Below are positions 59,633 through 64,000 of a stretch of DNA of 64,000 nucleotides, piece by piece. This stretch comes from Methylibium rhizosphaerae (lineage in GTDB: Bacteria; Pseudomonadota; Gammaproteobacteria; Burkholderiales; Burkholderiaceae_C): positions 1 to 64,000 of the forward strand of contig NZ_SWAR01000019.1 in assembly GCF_006386545.1 (NCBI RefSeq). The letters are read 5' to 3'. Below the pieces are notes generated by a model, which was not told the origin of the DNA, did not search any database, and was given only the letters and a program-made list of their open reading frames with translations. The stretch's first letter is position 1. The number at the start of each line of letters is the position of its first letter. A program made the translations under genes and the position numbers.

Positions 59633-60221
59633 TTTCCACGCCGCGCTCGCCAAGCCCTACGAATGGGATGCGCAGATCACGCTGCGAGCGCTCGACTTCG
59701 AGCGCGACATCCCGCTGCTGCATCACTGGTTCACCCAGGACTACGCCGCGTTCTGGAACATGCAGGACCACACCGAGGCCCAGGTGCGCGAGTTCTACGA
59801 AGACCTGGTCGCCTGCGGCCATGCGGGTGCCTGCATGGGCCTGGTCGACGGCTCGCCGGCCTTCCTGGTGGAGTGCTACGACCCTGCATTCGACGAGCTG
59901 GCCGGCCACTACCCGGTGCGCCCCGGCGACGTGGGCATGCATTTCTTCGTCGGGCCCGCCCGCGATCGCATCCACGGCTACACGCGCCGCGTGTTCCGCG
60001 CGCTCATGAGCTTCATCTTCGAGCGGCTGCAGGCGCGCCGCGTGGTGGTGGAGCCGGACGCACGCAACCACAAGGTGCACCTGCTCAACCGCGACATGGG
60101 TTTCGTGGACGAGCGCCCTGTGCGCCTCACCCGCAAGCTCGCCCTGCTTTCGTTCTGCACGCGCGAGCAGTTCATCAACGCCCAAGCCCGCATCCACACC
60201 GAAGAGGAATACGCCGAATGA
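59622..60221 (+). CDS. alcB: Siderophore N-acyltransferase, AlcB-like (GNAT fold)
   Basis: A 199-residue acyl-CoA N-acyltransferase. The RALDFERDIPLLHHWFTQDY start, VGMHFFVGPARDRIHGYTRR near the CoA site and VVEPDARNHKVHLLNRDMGF are conserved in the IucB/AlcB/RhbD group. It acylates the hydroxylamine, in alcaligin with a succinyl group, giving N-hydroxy-N-succinyl-diamine. Its stop overlaps the start of the synthetase gene (ATGA). Confidence 0.92.
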   Translation: MRTDFHAALAKPYEWDAQITLRALDFERDIPLLHHWFTQDYAAFWNMQDHTEAQVREFYEDLVACGHAGACMGLVDGSPAFLVECYDPAFDELAGHYPVRPGDVGMHFFVGPARDRIHGYTRRVFRALMSFIFERLQARRVVVEPDARNHKVHLLNRDMGFVDERPVRLTRKLALLSFCTREQFINAQARIHTEEEYAE

Positions 60222-62095
60222 TCACCACCGACATCCGCCGCCTGCAGCCCGAGGACCCGACCCAGGCGGTCGCCCATCTCGACAAGGCCACCTGGGCCAA
60301 GGTCAACCGCGCGCTGGTGCGCAAGGCGATCGCCGAGTTCTCGCACGAGCAGGTGCTGCAGCCCGCGCTGCTGGACGCGCTGCCGCAGCGCCACGGCTTC
60401 AGCCGCTGGCGCCTGGATGCGCCGGGCGGCATCGAATACCGCTTCGAGGCGCAACCGATGGCCCTGCGGCACTGGCGCATCGATGCCGCCTCGATCAGCA
60501 AGCGGGTGGCCGGCGTGGAGAAGCCGCTGGATGCGCTGCTGTTCATCATCGAGTTCAAGGACGCTCTCGGCATCAAGCCCGAGCTGTTGCCCGTCTACCT
60601 CGACGAGATCAGCAGCACCCTCTACGGCGCCGCCTACAAGCAGCGCAAGGCGGCGCCGTCCAGCGCGGAGCTGGTGGACGCCGACTTCCAGACCATCGAG
60701 TCGTCGATGGCCGAGGGCCACCCCGGTTTCGTCGCCAACAACGGCCGGCTGGGCTTCGACGCCACCGACTACCGCAGCTACGCGCCCGAGGCCGGCTCGC
60801 GGTTTGCGCTGGTGTGGCTGGCGGTGCATCGCGAGCTGGCCCACTTCGCCTGCGTGTCCAGCGTCGACTACGAGGGCTTCATCGCCGGCGAGCTGGGCGC
60901 CCACAACGTGACGCGCTACCGTCGCGAGCTGGCCGACCAGGGCCTTGCGCCCGAGGACTACCTGTTCATGCCGGCCCATCCGTGGCAGTGGTTCAACAAG
61001 CTGTCGATCGCCTTCGCCTCCGACGTGGCCCAGCGCCACATCGTGTGCCTGGGCACGAGCGACGACCACTATGTGGCGCAGCAGTCGATCCGCACCTACT
61101 TCAATGCCGATCGCCAGAACAAGCATTACGTCAAGACCTCGCTGTCCATCCTGAACATGGGCTTCATGCGCGGCCTGTCGCCCTACTACATGGCCGGCAC
61201 GCCGGCCATCAACGAGTGGATCGACCGGCTGGTGCGCGAGGACGCCACGCTGCGCAGCCACGGCTTCTCGATCCTGCGCGAGGTGGCTTCGGTGGGCTTT
61301 CGCAACCGCTACTACGAGGCGGCCATCGCTTCGGACACGCCGTACAAGAAGATGCTCTCCTGCCTGTGGCGCGAGAGCCCGGTCGAGCGGCTGGCCACCG
61401 GCGAGCGCCTCATGACCATGGCCGCGCTGCTGCACGTGGACAGCGACGGCCGCGCGCTGCTGCCCGAGCTCGTGCGCCGCTCCGGCCTGCCGGCGCACGA
61501 GTGGCTCGGGCGCTACCTGCGCGCCTACCTCGTGCCGCTGCTGCACTGCTTCTATGCGCACGACCTCACCTTCATGCCGCACGGCGAGAACCTCATCATG
61601 GTGCTGCAGCAGCATGTGCCGGCGCGGCTCATCATGAAGGACATCGCCGAGGAGTCGGCGGTGCTGAACAAGGACGCCCAGCTGCCCGACGACATCCGCC
61701 GCCTCGCGGTGGACGTGCCCGAGGACTTCAAGCTGCTGGCCATCTTCATCGATGTGTTCGACGGCTTCTTCCGACACCTGAACCAGCTGCTGCTCGACCA
61801 CGGCGTGACCGCGCACGAGGACGAGTTCTGGTCGCTGGTGGCCGCCTGCGCCGCCGAATACCAGGCCGCCCATCCGCAGCTGGCCCACAAGTTCGAGCGC
61901 TACGACTTCTTCGCGCCCGAGTTCCTGCATTCCTGCCTGAACCGACTGCAGCTGGCCAACACGATGCAGATGGTGAACCTGGCCGATCCCGCCGGCAGCC
62001 TGCGCATGGCGGGGCACCTGCCCAACCCGATCGCGAAGTTCCGGCCGCAGCGCGGCGCGGCCACGACGAACCGGCCGGCACTGGCGACGGCATGA
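60218..62095 (+). CDS. alcC: NRPS-independent siderophore synthetase, AlcC-like (IucA/IucC family)
   Basis: A 625-residue NIS synthetase. IucA/IucC motifs include EGHPGFVANNGRLGFDATDY, FMPAHPWQW, SLSILNMGFMRGLSPYYMAG and MPHGENLIMVLQQHVPARLI. It condenses the succinylated hydroxy-diamine units with ATP and can close the macrocycle, as AlcC, PubC or DesD do. It is of the type C group by similarity to AlcC. Its stop overlaps the start of the FhuF-like gene (ATGA). Confidence 0.95.
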   Translation: MITTDIRRLQPEDPTQAVAHLDKATWAKVNRALVRKAIAEFSHEQVLQPALLDALPQRHGFSRWRLDAPGGIEYRFEAQPMALRHWRIDAASISKRVAGVEKPLDALLFIIEFKDALGIKPELLPVYLDEISSTLYGAAYKQRKAAPSSAELVDADFQTIESSMAEGHPGFVANNGRLGFDATDYRSYAPEAGSRFALVWLAVHRELAHFACVSSVDYEGFIAGELGAHNVTRYRRELADQGLAPEDYLFMPAHPWQWFNKLSIAFASDVAQRHIVCLGTSDDHYVAQQSIRTYFNADRQNKHYVKTSLSILNMGFMRGLSPYYMAGTPAINEWIDRLVREDATLRSHGFSILREVASVGFRNRYYEAAIASDTPYKKMLSCLWRESPVERLATGERLMTMAALLHVDSDGRALLPELVRRSGLPAHEWLGRYLRAYLVPLLHCFYAHDLTFMPHGENLIMVLQQHVPARLIMKDIAEESAVLNKDAQLPDDIRRLAVDVPEDFKLLAIFIDVFDGFFRHLNQLLLDHGVTAHEDEFWSLVAACAAEYQAAHPQLAHKFERYDFFAPEFLHSCLNRLQLANTMQMVNLADPAGSLRMAGHLPNPIAKFRPQRGAATTNRPALATA

Positions 62096-62847
62096 CCGCA
62101 GCGGCCGCGCCCGTCCTGGCAAGACTGGTCGACGCGGCCGCGAGCGTGCTGCCCGGCTGGCGCGGCAGCCTGCAGGCGCCCGGGCCGGAGCACCGGCCCT
62201 GGTGCTCGCCCGGCACAGGCGGGCTGGCCGCACTGCATGCGCAGCTGGCGCGCCGCCATCCGGAGGCCGGGCCGCACTACTGGGCGCTGCGCGGCTGGGG
62301 GTTGCTGATCTGGCAGCCGGTGTACCTGTCGGTGATCGGGGTGCACCTGTGCGGCCTGTGCCCGCGCTCGCAGGCGCTGCTGCAAAGCCCGGCGGACGGC
62401 GAGCTCGGCGACTACGCGCTGGCCGACCAGTTGCCATTCACCGGTGATGAGGCGGCCTGCCTGCGCCTTGCGGCGGCCCAGCTGGCCGAAGGCTGCGAGG
62501 GCTTGTTGCGCGCATGGCAGGCGCAAGCGCCGCTGCACCCCAAGGCTGCCCGCCTCACGCTCGCAGACAGCACGCTGGCGGCCGTGCTGGCCGTGCAGCG
62601 ACACGAGCGGCTGGCCGGCCCTGCGAGCGAAGCCCGCGCGCAGCGGCGCGGCGCCTGCTGGCTGGCCGCCCTGGGGCTGCCGCGTGCAGGCGGCTACTTC
62701 AAGTACCAAGACGCGGCCGGCGCTGAACGGCTGGCACTGGACCGCAAGGTGTGCTGCCTGCATTTCCGGCGGCACGACGGCGATCGCTGCAGCACCTGCC
62801 CGAAGCGGCCGCTGCCGGAGCGCATCGCCTGCCTCAACCTGGAGTGA
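62092..62847 (+). CDS. alcD: FhuF-like siderophore-iron reductase (AlcD position)
   Basis: A 251-residue protein. At the C-terminus Cys221-Cys222, Cys233 and Cys236 (VCCLHFRRHDGDRCSTC) match the CC-x10-C-x2-C iron-sulfur site of FhuF-type ferric-siderophore reductases. The position matches AlcD in Bordetella, whose role is poorly defined. Here the motif suggests release of iron from the ferric siderophore in the cytoplasm. It follows the synthetase by ATGA overlap. Confidence 0.88.
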   Translation: MTAAAAPVLARLVDAAASVLPGWRGSLQAPGPEHRPWCSPGTGGLAALHAQLARRHPEAGPHYWALRGWGLLIWQPVYLSVIGVHLCGLCPRSQALLQSPADGELGDYALADQLPFTGDEAACLRLAAAQLAEGCEGLLRAWQAQAPLHPKAARLTLADSTLAAVLAVQRHERLAGPASEARAQRRGACWLAALGLPRAGGYFKYQDAAGAERLALDRKVCCLHFRRHDGDRCSTCPKRPLPERIACLNLE

Positions 62848-62854
62848 TTGAACG

Positions 62855-63988
62855 ATGTCGGACCTGAACGAGGCCGCGTTCTTTGCGCAGGCCCTGGAGC
62901 AGCCGCATTGCGGCGACTACAGCGACGAAGCGGTGTTCGCACTGGAGCAGGAGCGCATCTTCAGGCGCTGCCCCCTGTATGCCGGCCACGAGCTGATGGT
63001 GCCCGCCCCCGGCGACTGGCGCGCCCTGGCGCATGAGGACGGCGGCCGCGTGCTGCTGCGCAATGCTGCCGGCGAAGTGCAGCTGGTCTCCAACGTGTGC
63101 CGCCACCGGCAGGCGCGCATCCTCGGCCACGGGCCCGCCGGCAGCGAAGCGCGCGGCAACCTCGGCGGCACCGGCCACAACATCGTGTGCCCGCTGCATG
63201 CGTGGACCTACAACGACCGCGGCGAACTCATCGGTGCACCGCACATCGAGCCCACGCCCTGCCGGCACCTGCCCCGCTTCGGGCTGCGCAACTGCGGCGG
63301 CCTGCTGTTCGAGGGGCCTGGCGACCCGGCGACCGAGCTGGCGCCGCTATTCGCGCGGCCGGAGTTCGACTTCTCGGGCCATGTGCTCGACCACGTGGAG
63401 GTCCACCCATGCCACTGCAACTGGAAGACCTTCATGGAGATCTACAACGACGACTACCACATCGGCCCCTTCCACCCGGGGCTCGGCCGCTTCATCACCT
63501 GCGATGACCTGGCCTGGGAGCTGGGCGACGGCGTGAGCCTGCAGCGGGTGAGCGCGCGCGCCGGGCTGCCCGATGCCGGCTCGCCGGCCTACGAGGAATG
63601 GCGCCGGCGGCTGCTCGAGCACCACGGCGGCGAAACGCCGGCGTTCGGTGCCATCTGGGTGAGCTGCTACCCGACGCTGATGATCGAGGTGTTTCCGTGC
63701 GCGCTGGTGATCTCGGCGCTGTATCCCAAAGGGCCGCGGCTCACGGTGAACACGATCGAGTTCTACTACCCCGACGAGGTGCTGGCCTTCGAGCCGGAGC
63801 TGGCGATGGCGCACCGCACCGCCTATCTCGAGACGGCGCTCGAGGACGACGAGATCGCCGAGCGCATCGATGCCGGGCGGCGCGCACTGGCCGAGCGCGG
63901 CGAAACCGACCACGGGCCGTACCAGTCGCCGATGGAAGACGGCATGCGGCACTTCCATGCCTGGTACCGCCGCATGATGGCGGGCTGA
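62855..63988 (+). CDS. alcE: Rieske-type oxygenase, AlcE-like
   Basis: A 377-residue ring-hydroxylase-type oxygenase. The Rieske cluster ligands are Cys82-x-His84 and Cys112-x2-His115 (NVCRHRQARIL, CPLHAW). The mononuclear iron site includes His202 and His207 (NDDYHIGPFHPGL). AlcE-type enzymes are reported as putrescine C-hydroxylases that give 2-hydroxyputrescine for alcaligin. The spacing between the two ligand pairs is 27 residues, about 10 more than usual, because of a Gly-rich insert (about 91-108). It ends the operon as far as visible. Confidence 0.92.
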   Translation: MSDLNEAAFFAQALEQPHCGDYSDEAVFALEQERIFRRCPLYAGHELMVPAPGDWRALAHEDGGRVLLRNAAGEVQLVSNVCRHRQARILGHGPAGSEARGNLGGTGHNIVCPLHAWTYNDRGELIGAPHIEPTPCRHLPRFGLRNCGGLLFEGPGDPATELAPLFARPEFDFSGHVLDHVEVHPCHCNWKTFMEIYNDDYHIGPFHPGLGRFITCDDLAWELGDGVSLQRVSARAGLPDAGSPAYEEWRRRLLEHHGGETPAFGAIWVSCYPTLMIEVFPCALVISALYPKGPRLTVNTIEFYYPDEVLAFEPELAMAHRTAYLETALEDDEIAERIDAGRRALAERGETDHGPYQSPMEDGMRHFHAWYRRMMAG

Positions 63989-64000
63989 AGGACCGTGCGC

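Overview
The window is very GC-rich chromosomal DNA of a Gram-negative bacterium. I infer a betaproteobacterium of the order Burkholderiales (Comamonadaceae or Rubrivivax-Leptothrix relatives). Reasons: two Bug/TctC-type binding proteins, five LysR regulators plus AraC and IclR regulators, a DUF4148 protein, a cyo operon next to RegB/RegA and SURF1, a pob/pca cluster with an IclR regulator, and an alcaligin-like siderophore cluster. No rRNA, tRNA, CRISPR array or prophage was seen. Genes are tightly packed; no gene-free stretch exceeds about 300 bases.

Layout. 1-160: 5' end of an IS630-like transposase cut by the window edge. 159-8069 (minus): an operon for an oligopeptide-type ABC importer (two permeases, two ATPases, binding protein), an amidase and a TPR protein. 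8158-10500: aldehyde dehydrogenase and a short-chain dehydrogenase, joined by a small repeated reading frame. 10666-13885: an ECF41-type sigma factor, its probable target promoter and a CxxC carboxymuconolactone-decarboxylase-like protein, then a HepT remnant, an AraC regulator and a second CxxC protein. 13911-18378: secreted lipoprotein hydrolase, LysR plus Bug protein, alanine dehydrogenase. 18478-27481: RND efflux operon with a serine-less hydrolase-like protein, and two LysR genes. 27599-34251: small secreted proteins, aromatic aminotransferase, glutathione peroxidase, a tandem-receiver response regulator, LysR and redox proteins.

34259-40569: 4-hydroxybenzoate to 3-oxoadipate. PobA makes protocatechuate; PcaHG opens the ring; PcaB cycloisomerises; one fused PcaC-PcaD protein decarboxylates and hydrolyses the lactone. 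An IclR regulator is divergent from pcaH. 40846-49197: RegA/RegB, SURF1 and cytochrome bo3 oxidase (cyoABCD), with an FNR-type box between cyoA and a divergent MFS transporter. 49217-53449: LysR, an HMG-CoA-lyase-like enzyme, a class III CoA-transferase and a Bug protein, which look like a small acid-catabolism unit. 53512-56831: small or membrane proteins, a VOC protein and a DUF2189 membrane protein below a perfect FNR-type box. 56878-63988: an alcaligin-like siderophore operon with an iron-starvation-sigma-type promoter.

Most unusual observation: two short frames (9635-9751 and 58269-58412) share a 58-bp identical core and encode related 38 and 47 residue peptides. Each ends with a Shine-Dalgarno plus ATGA junction into the next gene, so each looks like a dispersed mini-cassette that preserves translational coupling inside unrelated operons.
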